A DNA stretch of 64,000 bases from Pseudomonas mandelii. Its GTDB lineage: Bacteria > Pseudomonadota > Gammaproteobacteria > Pseudomonadales > Pseudomonadaceae. The position numbers were made by a program, and so were the translations under genes. The DNA lies in contig NZ_RCZA01000010.1 in assembly GCF_006438925.1 (NCBI RefSeq), positions 206,953 through 270,952 on the forward strand, read 5' to 3'. Numbering within the stretch: the first letter of the stretch is position 1; every line of letters begins with the position of its first letter. The notes beneath the pieces were generated by a model. The model was given only the letters and a program-made list of their open reading frames with translations. It did no database searches and had not been told where the DNA came from. Below, one piece after another: positions 43,739 to 51,684 of the stretch.

Positions 43739-45127
43739 ATGCCGACTCCAACTCCACGAATTGCAATACTGGGCATTAGAGCTCCAAGCTTGAATAGTCC
43801 AGAGCTTGAACACTTTGCCGATATAGCCAGCTTGTTGGCTGCCCCCGCCTTCGATGTCGTGCTGCTGGACCTGCCAGCCGCTTACGCAGGGCGGGTGCTT
43901 CGAAAGTTGCGCGCCATTCCCCCTTATCGCTACAGCCTCATTTACTGTTGCCGTGATCAGAACGGCTGGTGTGAAGCCTTGGGTGATGGTGGGTGCCCTG
44001 TCGATTCCAGCGAAATAAGAACCCTCTGGGGCGTGTGGCAAGAACGCTACAGGTTGTTCAATCAGGGTTCTGCCCCTGAGCGTTTCGAAAGTCGGGTGCT
44101 TTCGTGGTTGTGGTTGCGCGACAACGCGCACATTTATGCCCTGCGAGACCCAGAGGTGCCTCAGCATTATCGCTACCCATTGCTGGACGCCCTGGCTGAT
44201 AGCGAGCAGGTCAACTCGTTTGTGTGGCTCAGCTTGATGGTGCAGCAGGACTGGCTGCAAGAGGGGGTCCTGGTCGATCGCGTTCGCCTGTGTTCGGAGT
44301 GTGGCTCGGGCCGGCTCAATTACATTGATGTGTGTGCCGAATGCCAGGCCCTGGACATTTCACGGCAGCCTTCATTGCACTGCTTTACCTGTGGGCATGT
44401 GGGGCCACAGGAAAACTTTCTCAAAGACGGGGTGTTGTTGTGCCCCAACTGCTTGAACCGGTTGCGCCATATCGGCAGTGATTACGACCGCCCTATGGAA
44501 AACTATCGTTGTCGCTCATGTCAGGCGTTTTTTGTCGATGCCGACGTGCAGGCCCGCTGCCTGGACTGCGGCCTGTCACACACGCCTGACAAGTTGCGAG
44601 TACGCGAGGTCAGGGATTTCCGCCTGGCCGAGGCCGGCCGTTTCCGCTGCCGTCAGGAGTTCAGTGATCAAACGGTCCATCACTTCGGTCGGCTCAATCT
44701 GTTAGGCGGCAAGGATTTTTATGACCTTCTGACCTGGCAGATGCAGGTCGTACGCCGCTACCAGACGCCTGCCTTCTCACTGCTCGGTCTGCGCTTCGTC
44801 AACCTGGCCGGTACGTTGACTCGCCTGGGTGAACATCACGGTCATGCCTTCATCGATAGCGTGGCCGAGCGTTTGAAAGAAACCGTCAGGGACACGGACC
44901 GCTGCTCTCGAAGTACCGAAGAGTACTTCTGGATCATGCTTCCCCATACCGATGGCAACGGCCTGGAGACCGTCAAACAACGCTTGAGCCGGGTCGCCGA
45001 ATTGTTTTCAGCACCGGAGGTCAGCGACATTTCCTTGCGTGTCGTCAGCATCACGGCGCCCCAGGATCTGCTCGAACAGGAAGATGGCGAACTACTACTG
45101 GCCCGTCTGGCCAGTGAGTTGGCGTGA
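43739..45127 (+). CDS. Zinc-ribbon protein with degenerate GGDEF domain (TackOD1-like), probable c-di-GMP receptor
   Basis: A 462-residue cytoplasmic protein. Residues 1-170 are an alpha/beta domain. Residues 185-277 hold three four-cysteine ribbons: C185/C188/C199/C202, C215/C218/C235/C238 and C258/C261/C274/C277. Residues 345-460 are a GGDEF-like domain. The signature GG(D/E)EF is replaced by TEEYF (393-397), so cyclase activity is unlikely. The I-site R-x-x-D is kept as RDTD (384-387) at the same spacing as in active cyclases. PelD binds c-di-GMP through such a site. It leads an operon with a GT2 synthase, so it may activate polymer synthesis. Confidence 0.78.
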   Translation: MPTPTPRIAILGIRAPSLNSPELEHFADIASLLAAPAFDVVLLDLPAAYAGRVLRKLRAIPPYRYSLIYCCRDQNGWCEALGDGGCPVDSSEIRTLWGVWQERYRLFNQGSAPERFESRVLSWLWLRDNAHIYALRDPEVPQHYRYPLLDALADSEQVNSFVWLSLMVQQDWLQEGVLVDRVRLCSECGSGRLNYIDVCAECQALDISRQPSLHCFTCGHVGPQENFLKDGVLLCPNCLNRLRHIGSDYDRPMENYRCRSCQAFFVDADVQARCLDCGLSHTPDKLRVREVRDFRLAEAGRFRCRQEFSDQTVHHFGRLNLLGGKDFYDLLTWQMQVVRRYQTPAFSLLGLRFVNLAGTLTRLGEHHGHAFIDSVAERLKETVRDTDRCSRSTEEYFWIMLPHTDGNGLETVKQRLSRVAELFSAPEVSDISLRVVSITAPQDLLEQEDGELLLARLASELA

Positions 45128-45132
45128 CCGCC

Positions 45133-46461
45133 ATGAGTCCTTTCCTGGAGCAACTCCTCAGCGCACTCGGCGGGCTCATGGGGCCGGATGGTTTGAGCCG
45201 GGTGTTTTTCATGCTTTTCCCTTTGTTTCTGATCTTTGAATTGCCCCTGATGATCATGGTGATGCTGGGGGTATTGCGCTGGTTCGCACGTCGGCGTACC
45301 CGTGTACCGAAGATCAGTGTCTATCGGCCCAAGGTCTCTTGCATCATTACCTGCTACAGCGAAGGGATGGATGTTCAGACCACGCTGTTAAGCCTGTGCG
45401 AGCAGACGTACCCCGGCCACATCGAGATGATTCCGGTGGTGGACGGGGCCACGATGAACCAGCCGACGCTCAGCGCCGTGCGCAGTTTCAACGTGGATCC
45501 GCAGTTGTACCCCAGACGCCATTTGCGCCCGATCGCCAAATGGCAGAGGGGCGGGCGGGTGTCGTCATTGAACGCCGGCCTGTCGCTTGCCAGCGGTGAA
45601 ATCGTGATGGCGCTCGATGGTGACACGTCCTTCGACAACAACATGGTCAGCTCCATCGTGCGCCATTTCGAGGACCCGTCAGTGCCTGCGGTCGCGGGTA
45701 GCCTGCGAGTGCGCAATGTCTGGGCTTCGTGGGTGACCGCGATGCAGGCGCTGGAATACCTGTTGTCCATCCACATGTCGAAAATCGGTCTGGCCGAATG
45801 GAACCTGGTCAATAACGTTTCGGGGGCCTTCGGGGCATTCCGCCGCAGCTTTCTGGTGAAGATCGGAGGCTGGAACACGCACACCGCGGAGGATCTGGAC
45901 CTGACGTTGCGCATCAAAAGTTACTTCAAGCGACACGACTTGAGGATTCCCTTCGAACCGGAAGCGATTGGACACACCGATGCACCGTCGACACTCAGTC
46001 AGTTTCTGATGCAGCGCTTGCGCTGGGATGGCGACCTGTTTTTTCTGTACATCAGAAAGCATAACCACAACATCAACCCCAGCTTGTTGGGCTGGCCGAC
46101 CTTTCTGATGATCCTGCTCAGCGGCTTCTTTTTTCAGCTGGTGCTGCCGTTCCTCATCTTCAGCTACACGTTGCTGGCGCTGTTTGTTCTGCCGGGCAAG
46201 ACGCTGTTGTTTCTGTTTGTACTGATCTATGCGCTGTACCTGACGATCACCGCGATGTTATTCGCCGCCATGTTGTTGATGGTGTCCGACCGACCTGCAA
46301 AGGACATTGTCCTGGGGTTGTTGGTGCCTTTCTTCCCGCTGTTCATGCTACTCCTGCGGTGCTGGAGCGCAGTGGCCATGCTCAACGAGATCTTTCGCCG
46401 GGGCCACGAAGAAAGCTCGATGGCGCCGTGGTGGGTGCTTAAACGAGCCACGAGGTTTTGA
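45133..46461 (+). CDS. Membrane GT2 glycosyltransferase (processive polysaccharide synthase-like)
   Basis: A 442-residue inner-membrane glycosyltransferase. One or two N-terminal TMs (about residues 24-50) precede a cytosolic GT-A domain with D104 (VVDG), DGD at 162-164, TAED ending in the base pair E253/D254, and QRLRW at 294-298, the D-D-D-QxxRW set of cellulose, hyaluronan and Alg8 synthases. About four TMs follow. The linking-sugar identity is unknown. The start at 45133 is the first ATG; a GTG at 45124 overlapping the previous stop is possible. It is coupled to the receptor-like gene. Confidence 0.88.
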   Translation: MSPFLEQLLSALGGLMGPDGLSRVFFMLFPLFLIFELPLMIMVMLGVLRWFARRRTRVPKISVYRPKVSCIITCYSEGMDVQTTLLSLCEQTYPGHIEMIPVVDGATMNQPTLSAVRSFNVDPQLYPRRHLRPIAKWQRGGRVSSLNAGLSLASGEIVMALDGDTSFDNNMVSSIVRHFEDPSVPAVAGSLRVRNVWASWVTAMQALEYLLSIHMSKIGLAEWNLVNNVSGAFGAFRRSFLVKIGGWNTHTAEDLDLTLRIKSYFKRHDLRIPFEPEAIGHTDAPSTLSQFLMQRLRWDGDLFFLYIRKHNHNINPSLLGWPTFLMILLSGFFFQLVLPFLIFSYTLLALFVLPGKTLLFLFVLIYALYLTITAMLFAAMLLMVSDRPAKDIVLGLLVPFFPLFMLLLRCWSAVAMLNEIFRRGHEESSMAPWWVLKRATRF

Positions 46462-46463
46462 TT

Positions 46464-47312
46464 ATGCGATCGATACTTCTGCTGCTGACGCTGTCGTTGC
46501 CGCCGATGATACTGGCCGCACAAACTCTGCCGGCTCAGGCTGCGGTGGCGCCGTCGAGCCAATGGTCCCAGGCCAGTTATGTCTGGGATAGCGAAGCGTT
46601 GCTCGATCCCGATCAACGTAAGGCGGAGCTCGAGCAGCTGCGTAAAGCCGGGATGGACAAGATCTACCTTGGCCTCAAGTCCGCCCAGTTGAAAGACCTT
46701 GCCACGACGCGCCAACGGCTGGAGCAATTGCTGCAGGACGCGGCCGGCAAGGGGGTGCAAGTCAGCCTGTTGCTCGGCGATCCGGCCTGGATCGAGCCGC
46801 AGGAACGCCATCAGCTCACCGATTTACTGGCGAAGCTCAAAGGGCTTTCGTTCACCAGCCTGCACCTGGACCTGGAGCTCGAACAACTGGGCGTGCCGGT
46901 CCCGGACCAGCGCGTGAAGGACTTGCTCGACACCTTGCGCGCGGCCTCGGCAGCCAGCCCTTGGCCGGTAGAAATATCCAGCCATCATCGTTGGTTCGCT
47001 GAGGCAAAACCCGGAAAAACCTGTCTGCCGTGCGCGCTTCCTGAGGCGGGCGTGCGTCAGGTCAGCTTGATGATCTACACCCGTAACCCGAAAAACAGCG
47101 CACGAATGGCAGAACAGATCGCTCAACGCTGGCCTGATCTGCAATTTCGCCTGGCGCAAAGCACGGAGCCGCAACTGGATGCCACAGAATCCTGGTCCGG
47201 CGCGTCGACTGAGCAGTTGCAGCATCAGACCAGTGTCTGGCGCGAACAGCTGCAACCACGGGGGATTGCCGGCATTGACTGGCAAGCCTGGCGAGACTTT
47301 CCAAAACGGTGA
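46464..47312 (+). CDS. Secreted TIM-barrel-like protein, possible glycoside hydrolase
   Basis: A 282-residue exported protein with a signal peptide (MRSILLLLTLSLPPMILA). The mature part alternates strands and helices like a beta/alpha barrel: YLGLKSAQL, VQVSLLLGDP, FTSLHLDLELEQLG, WPVEISSHHRWF, QVSLMIYTRNP and IAGIDWQAWRDF. Acidic residues end strand 4 (DLELE) and strand 8 (GIDW), where glycosidases have catalytic groups. No family is recognised with certainty. Many polymer operons carry a periplasmic hydrolase that trims the product (PelA, BcsZ, AlgL), and that is the suggested role. It starts 2 nt after the synthase stop. Confidence 0.65.
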   Translation: MRSILLLLTLSLPPMILAAQTLPAQAAVAPSSQWSQASYVWDSEALLDPDQRKAELEQLRKAGMDKIYLGLKSAQLKDLATTRQRLEQLLQDAAGKGVQVSLLLGDPAWIEPQERHQLTDLLAKLKGLSFTSLHLDLELEQLGVPVPDQRVKDLLDTLRAASAASPWPVEISSHHRWFAEAKPGKTCLPCALPEAGVRQVSLMIYTRNPKNSARMAEQIAQRWPDLQFRLAQSTEPQLDATESWSGASTEQLQHQTSVWREQLQPRGIAGIDWQAWRDFPKR

Positions 47313-47318
47313 GCCGTC

Positions 47319-48434
47319 ATGAAGATTCGATTCGATAGTCGCAAAGAACTGAACCCCACCCAGGAACAGGGTTTGACTGTGCTCTACGCGCCGGGCAAAC
47401 GCATGGCGTTTCGCGTGCGTTGGTATTTGATCCTGTTCCTGGTTGCGAGTCCCTTGATCTGGCTGGGAGGGCGGCTGACTTACGGCCTGGTGATGATCGA
47501 CGCGCCGGCTCAATTGCGCCTGCCGATTCTTGAGGTACGCGCACGGGATGCCGGTCGGGTCGATCAGCTGTTCGTCATGGCCGGGGAGCAGGTCCAGATC
47601 GATCAGCCGTTGGTCAGTCTCGACAATCCCGAATGGCGTGCGCGGCTATTGCAGCTCGCCGCGATGCCGACCAAAACGGTGCCCGCCACCAACGCCAAAC
47701 TGGACACCCAGGAGCGTCAGTTGCTCAAAACTCGAGTGAATAGGACTGAGCAGCGCGTGCAGGTGCTTGAAGACCTTGTCGCATCAGGCGCCGTCTCTCG
47801 TGGAGAGGTGCTGGCCGCCCAGTCCGAACTCGATGCTTTCAAAGCGGACCTGTTGGCGTTCGAGCGCCGCGAGCAACTGGCTCGTCAGTCGCCGTTGAGC
47901 GTTGAGCGCGAGATTATTCAACAGACCGCCGAGCAACAGTGGTTGAAAACGCGCCTGGCCGCATTGTCGGTCAAGGCTACGCAGAGCGGTCGAATTGCGG
48001 AGGTATTGGTCACGCCCGGCGAAAACGTCGGCGCCGGTACGTTGTTGATGCGCCTTGAGCGACTGGAAGAGCCCCTGCTGTGGATTTATCTGGAACCGCT
48101 GAACATCAGCTACGCCGCGATTGGCCAGCCGCTGCGCGTTCGCATGCCCGATGGCGAGTGGTTGGCGGCCCATGTTGTCCAGGCCGTCGACAGCGCCGGT
48201 CGCACGCCGACGGTGTTGCGTGGGCCGTTCGCTGCCAGCGAGATGGGTTTGCAGGTCGCCGCCCGGTTTGATCGCCCCCTGTCGCCGCGATGGAGAATCG
48301 ATCAACTGCCGTTGAATGTTCGCTTTCCCACCGACTGGCAACAAATGGTCAGTAACAGCCGTGAACTCATCGAACAATTAGGCGACTTCATTGCAATGGA
48401 TCGGACACCCACCACCGCACAGGGGAGTAAATAA
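47319..48434 (+). CDS. HlyD/Alg44-like membrane-fusion protein
   Basis: A 371-residue protein with a cytosolic N-terminus of about 35 residues, one TM (YLILFLVASPLIWLGGRLTYGLV), a lipoyl-like half (VRARDAGRVDQLFVMAGEQV), a coiled-coil hairpin about residues 110-200, the second half (VKATQSGRIAEVLVTPGENV) and a beta-barrel domain. The arrangement is like Alg44 without its PilZ domain; c-di-GMP sensing may instead be in the zinc-ribbon protein. It probably bridges the synthase to the periplasm. It starts 6 nt after the previous stop. Confidence 0.82.
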   Translation: MKIRFDSRKELNPTQEQGLTVLYAPGKRMAFRVRWYLILFLVASPLIWLGGRLTYGLVMIDAPAQLRLPILEVRARDAGRVDQLFVMAGEQVQIDQPLVSLDNPEWRARLLQLAAMPTKTVPATNAKLDTQERQLLKTRVNRTEQRVQVLEDLVASGAVSRGEVLAAQSELDAFKADLLAFERREQLARQSPLSVEREIIQQTAEQQWLKTRLAALSVKATQSGRIAEVLVTPGENVGAGTLLMRLERLEEPLLWIYLEPLNISYAAIGQPLRVRMPDGEWLAAHVVQAVDSAGRTPTVLRGPFAASEMGLQVAARFDRPLSPRWRIDQLPLNVRFPTDWQQMVSNSRELIEQLGDFIAMDRTPTTAQGSK

Positions 48435-48437
48435 ATC

Positions 48438-49385
48438 ATGACTGCTGATCGAATTCTTGTGACGGGCGGTGCCGGTTTCATCGGCTCGCACCTGGTCGAA
48501 GCACTGCTTGAAAGCGGTTATAGCGTTCGGGTTCTGGACGATCTTTCCAGTGGAAAATTGTCGAACTTGCCGATTGATCGCTGCCATTTGACCCTGGTGG
48601 TGGGGGATGTCGCCGACGCGCCGACGGTGGAGCGGGCGATGAAAGACTGCAGCGCGGTGGTGCATCTGGCGGCGGTGGCCTCGGTGCAGGCGTCGGTCGA
48701 TGACCCGATCGCGACTCACCAAAGCAACTTCATCGGTACGCTGAATATCTGCGAAGCCATGCGCGAGGCTGGCGTTAGACGGGTGGTTTACGCGTCCAGT
48801 GCGGCGATCTATGGCAACAATGGCGAGGGCATGGCAATTACCGAGGACACGCCCAAGAATCCGCTGACCCCGTATGCCGCCGACAAGCTGGCCAGCGAAC
48901 ATTTCCTCGATTTCTACCGACGCCAACACGGTCTCGAACCGGTCATTCTGCGGTTTTTCAATATTTACGGACCCCGTCAGGACCCTTCATCGCCTTATTC
49001 CGGCGTGATCAGCATTTTCAGCGAGAGGGCGCAAAAAAAACTCCCCATCACGGTTTACGGTGATGGGGAGCAAACAAGGGACTTTGTTTACGTCGATGAC
49101 CTCGTAAAGGTCCTGGTACAGGCGGTCGGTGAGTCAGAGCCGATTAGCGAACCGGTCAATGTCGGGTTTAACCGATCCACCAGCGTTAACGAATTGGCGG
49201 CGACGTTAAGCGAGCTTTTGGGACGGTCCCTGACATTGAATTACGACGCGCCACGTTCCGGGGATATCAAACATTCGCGTGCCGACAACAGTCGCCTGCT
49301 TGAGCGTTTTTCCTTGAACTCACCGACCTGTTTTACCGAGGGTCTGGGTCAATTGCTCAGAAGTATTGATTCCGGGGGGCGGTAG
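48438..49385 (+). CDS. NAD-dependent nucleotide-sugar epimerase (GalE/WbpP-like)
   Basis: An extended SDR of 315 residues with TGGAGFIGSHLVEAL for NAD, the catalytic Ser in VYASSAAIYG, the Tyr146/Lys150 pair in PYAADK, and RFFNIYGPRQDP plus VYGDGEQTRDFVYVDD, the standard 4-epimerase motifs. It would provide an epimerised UDP-sugar (galactose or GalNAc type) to the GT2 synthase. GGGGAG precedes the ATG. Codons for KKLPITVYGDGE (49033-49070) also form an intrinsic terminator on the opposite strand. It is the last gene of the operon. Confidence 0.9.
   Translation: MTADRILVTGGAGFIGSHLVEALLESGYSVRVLDDLSSGKLSNLPIDRCHLTLVVGDVADAPTVERAMKDCSAVVHLAAVASVQASVDDPIATHQSNFIGTLNICEAMREAGVRRVVYASSAAIYGNNGEGMAITEDTPKNPLTPYAADKLASEHFLDFYRRQHGLEPVILRFFNIYGPRQDPSSPYSGVISIFSERAQKKLPITVYGDGEQTRDFVYVDDLVKVLVQAVGESEPISEPVNVGFNRSTSVNELAATLSELLGRSLTLNYDAPRSGDIKHSRADNSRLLERFSLNSPTCFTEGLGQLLRSIDSGGR
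49033..49070 (-). terminator. Intrinsic terminator on the minus strand inside the epimerase gene
   Basis: CTCCCCATCAC (49041-49051) and GTGATGGGGAG (49060-49070) form a perfect 11-bp stem with an 8-base loop. Read on the minus strand it is followed directly by eight T (A8 at 49033-49040). This is a textbook Rho-independent terminator for transcripts coming from the small genes at 49357-49706, placed within epimerase codons. Confidence 0.75.
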
Positions 49386-49617
49386 CGGCGCGCTCAGTCG
49401 CCAGCAGGTGCTCCTCCAGCACATCGTTCAGGAAACGGAACTGATCATTGAGCCCGATCACTTCATTGTTGAAGTGATTGGCGGCGGACGGCATCAGCAA
49501 CGCCTCGAAGTTTTTGTCGAACACCAGTTCGAACGTTTTGCGGGAAACGAATGACTGGGAGTAATAGTTATTGCCGAACACCGCAAAGCTCACGGCCAGG
49601 GTCACGGAGTGAATCAT
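49357..49617 (-). CDS. Small hypothetical protein (86 residues)
   Basis: An 86-residue product beginning with a hydrophobic MIHSVTLAVSFAVFG that could be a signal or anchor, then a polar, asparagine- and phenylalanine-rich body (DKNFEALLMPSAANHFNNEVIGLNDQ is central) and an LEEHLLATERAA helix. GAGGAG lies about 8 nt before the ATG. Its start overlaps the stop of the 30-residue gene by ATGA, so they are coupled. Its 3' end overlaps the epimerase 3' end by 29 bp, tail to tail. No family is recognised. Confidence 0.65.
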   Translation of the reverse strand: MIHSVTLAVSFAVFGNNYYSQSFVSRKTFELVFDKNFEALLMPSAANHFNNEVIGLNDQFRFLNDVLEEHLLATERAATAPRNQYF

Positions 49618-49706
49618 GACGTGCGCTCCTCGGACAGGACGTACCAGGAAAAAACGCTCAGGGTAACGGCCGTCAGGGCCAGGCAGGTCAGGAGATGGAT
49701 AATCAT
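49614..49706 (-). CDS. Tiny single-TM membrane peptide (30 residues)
   Basis: A 30-residue reading frame, almost entirely one hydrophobic helix (IIHLLTCLALTAVTLSVFSW) with a short charged tail LSEERTS, comparable in size to KdpF or CydX-type peptides but not recognisably either. A strong GGAGG sits 8 nt before its ATG at 49706 and it is coupled by ATGA to the 86-residue gene. The two form a minimal operon convergent with the exopolysaccharide-like genes. A membrane regulatory peptide is possible; the function is unknown. Confidence 0.6.
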   Translation of the reverse strand: MIIHLLTCLALTAVTLSVFSWYVLSEERTS

Positions 49707-49968
49707 GATTCGCCCCTCCGATACGGGGTTTTGCGTTGGGTTAGGGCTGATCCTACGCTGACGGTTTTTACGCGGAAGGCATTCGTGGCGATGGTGAATA
49801 TCGACATCAGTGATGGTGAGGTCTTCGCCGTCTGATCCGGCCTCTTCGCGAAGGCGATCTGAAGAACACCCCCAACCCCAAACGAACAAACACCGGCACC
49901 TATACTCAAATTAATAGACCTTTGAACACCGGACATCCCGTTCGGGCAAGTCTGTAGGAACCGCGATC

Positions 49969-51045
49969 TTGAACCTGCGTTCGCTGATCGTCGCCGTGTT
50001 GGTGGTGTTGGTGGTGTTGGCGGGATGCGTCACGACTGCGCCTGCCCCGGTGGAAGTGGTGCCGGTGATTGTTTCCCAAAGCACCTGGCAGATGGTCGAC
50101 CAAGAGATTGTCGCGGCGTCGCAATCGGCCACCGAGCAGACCAAAATCTACGCGCGCGGTGCCATGGATTACTGGCGAACGCGGGTCTATGAACTGACCG
50201 AAGAGAACTTCATTCCCTGGTTCAGCAGTTACTGGACCCAGGAATGGCTATCGATGAAGGTCAGCTGGTACACCCTCAGCGCCAAGGGTGAACAGGATGC
50301 CTCGGCCAAGCGCCTGGCGGCCTATCTGCTGGAGCAATACCAACAGCGCGTGCTGGCGCCGGTCGCGGTGGAAATCGATCCCGATGCGATTCTCGGCCTG
50401 GCAACGGCGTTCTACGTGGACATTCTTCAGGAAGAACTGCAGAAAATCTCCCAGCGCCACGGCGTGCCGATGGCCCAGCTCAATGGCCGAATCCAGAAAA
50501 TCCCGGCGATTGCCCTGGGGCCGCCACCTGCTCGGAATGCTTCGCTGTACCAAGTGGTGCACACCCAGCCGCTGAACACCTTGCCGGCCTATGCGGCGCT
50601 GATCGAGAAAATCCACAAGGCAGGTGGCGACAAGGGCGTGGGTTCGACAGACACCGCCATGGCGCCGGTGGCCAAGCGCGCCAGCAAACGGATGGAAGCC
50701 GAAATGGTCCCGCGAGGTGCGGCCAGTGCAGTGGCCGCTGCAGCGGGAAAATTGGCCGGGGGCTTGATTTCCGTGGGTGTGGCGGGGATTCGCGCGATTA
50801 TCCAGGCCAATGACCGGCCTGACAGCGAGGCACTGATTCGCAGCAGTCTGGGTAACACGTTCGACAAGTCCTGGCTGAAGCTGGTGCAAAACCCGACCAC
50901 CGGCGTGATGGCCGGTACGTTCTACATGGCGGCGCAGATCGAGGGCAATTTGGCGGGGAGCGCCGAAGTACCGTCGGTCAGTTCGGGCAGCGGATCTGTC
51001 GATTGGGGGCCGACGGAATCGACTAACCAGCAGATCGCCCCATAA
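49969..51045 (+). CDS. Conserved hypothetical lipoprotein
   Basis: A 358-residue exported protein. The signal peptide is unusually valine-rich (SLIVAVLVVLVVLAGC) and ends in a lipobox with lipidation near Cys20. The mature part is largely helical, with a glycine/alanine-rich hydrophobic stretch near residues 245-275 (ASAVAAAAGKLAGGLISVGV) and a disordered Ser/Gly/Thr C-terminus. It apparently starts with TTG at 49969, supported by TAGGAA 8 nt upstream; no ATG fits the signal peptide. Function unknown. Confidence 0.75.
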   Translation: MNLRSLIVAVLVVLVVLAGCVTTAPAPVEVVPVIVSQSTWQMVDQEIVAASQSATEQTKIYARGAMDYWRTRVYELTEENFIPWFSSYWTQEWLSMKVSWYTLSAKGEQDASAKRLAAYLLEQYQQRVLAPVAVEIDPDAILGLATAFYVDILQEELQKISQRHGVPMAQLNGRIQKIPAIALGPPPARNASLYQVVHTQPLNTLPAYAALIEKIHKAGGDKGVGSTDTAMAPVAKRASKRMEAEMVPRGAASAVAAAAGKLAGGLISVGVAGIRAIIQANDRPDSEALIRSSLGNTFDKSWLKLVQNPTTGVMAGTFYMAAQIEGNLAGSAEVPSVSSGSGSVDWGPTESTNQQIAP

Positions 51046-51061
51046 CCCAAGGAGAACGACC

Positions 51062-51415
51062 ATGTCCTACGTTGATGGCTTTATCGCAGCCGTACCCACC
51101 GCCAACCGCGAAAAATTCAAGAAACACGCCGAAACCGCCGCTGTCATTTTCAAGGAAAGCGGCGCCCTCAGCGTCGCCGAATGCTGGGGCGACGACGTTC
51201 CTGACGGCAAAGTGACCTCGTTTCCGATGGCGGTAAAACTCAAGGAAGACGAAACCGTAGTGTTTTCCTGGATCATCTGGCCAGACAAGGCCACCCGCGA
51301 TGCCGGCATGGAAAAACTCATGAACGATCCGCGCATGCAACCAGACGTCAACCCGATGCCGTTCGATGGTCAGCGGTTGATCTTTGGCGGTTTCGAAATG
51401 ATCGTAAAAGCCTGA
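51062..51415 (+). CDS. DUF1428 family protein
   Basis: A 117-residue dimeric alpha-beta barrel-type protein matching DUF1428: it opens MSYVDGFIAAVPTANREKF, has the central ALSVAECWGDDVPDGKVTSFPMAVKLKEDE, and ends PFDGQRLIFGGFEMIV. Relatives are annotated as RNA-signal-recognition-particle-like by old transfer, without evidence. An AAGGAG site precedes the ATG. It follows the lipoprotein gene by 16 bp, so cotranscription is possible. Function unknown. Confidence 0.88.
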   Translation: MSYVDGFIAAVPTANREKFKKHAETAAVIFKESGALSVAECWGDDVPDGKVTSFPMAVKLKEDETVVFSWIIWPDKATRDAGMEKLMNDPRMQPDVNPMPFDGQRLIFGGFEMIVKA

Positions 51416-51429
51416 AACCAACGGCAGGA

Positions 51430-51624
51430 TCACTCCGGCGTCGGGGTGGTCCTGCAACTCTTGCGATTACGAATCTCGCTGTCCGTCGGCCGCTCTTTGA
51501 TGAACTCGAAGCGCGGCTCACCTTCGTTGTAATGAACCAGCCAGCCCCATTCCAGCTCGGACTCATCCTGACCGGGTTTCGGTGGCACGGCCCACCATGG
51601 TTCCTTGCTGATGATCTCTCGCAT
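51430..51624 (-). CDS. Small hypothetical protein
   Basis: A 64-residue acidic-aromatic protein (MREIISKEPWWAVPPKPG, then ELEWGWLVHYNEGEPRFEFI) with no signal or membrane segment. The ATG at 51624 has GGAGG 6 nt upstream, better than an in-frame start at 51651. It is convergent with the DUF1428 gene and divergent from thpR. The tryptophan-rich N-half looks like a folded small domain, but I do not recognise a family. Confidence 0.6.
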   Translation of the reverse strand: MREIISKEPWWAVPPKPGQDESELEWGWLVHYNEGEPRFEFIKERPTDSEIRNRKSCRTTPTPE

Positions 51625-51684
51625 GGCCCCCTCCAGTTGAATCGTTTGCATGAACTATAACTTGGATGTCAGGAGGTGCCAGGT

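Noticed and set aside
43739..45127. Active diguanylate cyclase
   Set aside because: The GG(D/E)EF signature is replaced by TEEYF, so the metal-binding and GTP-binding glycines are absent.
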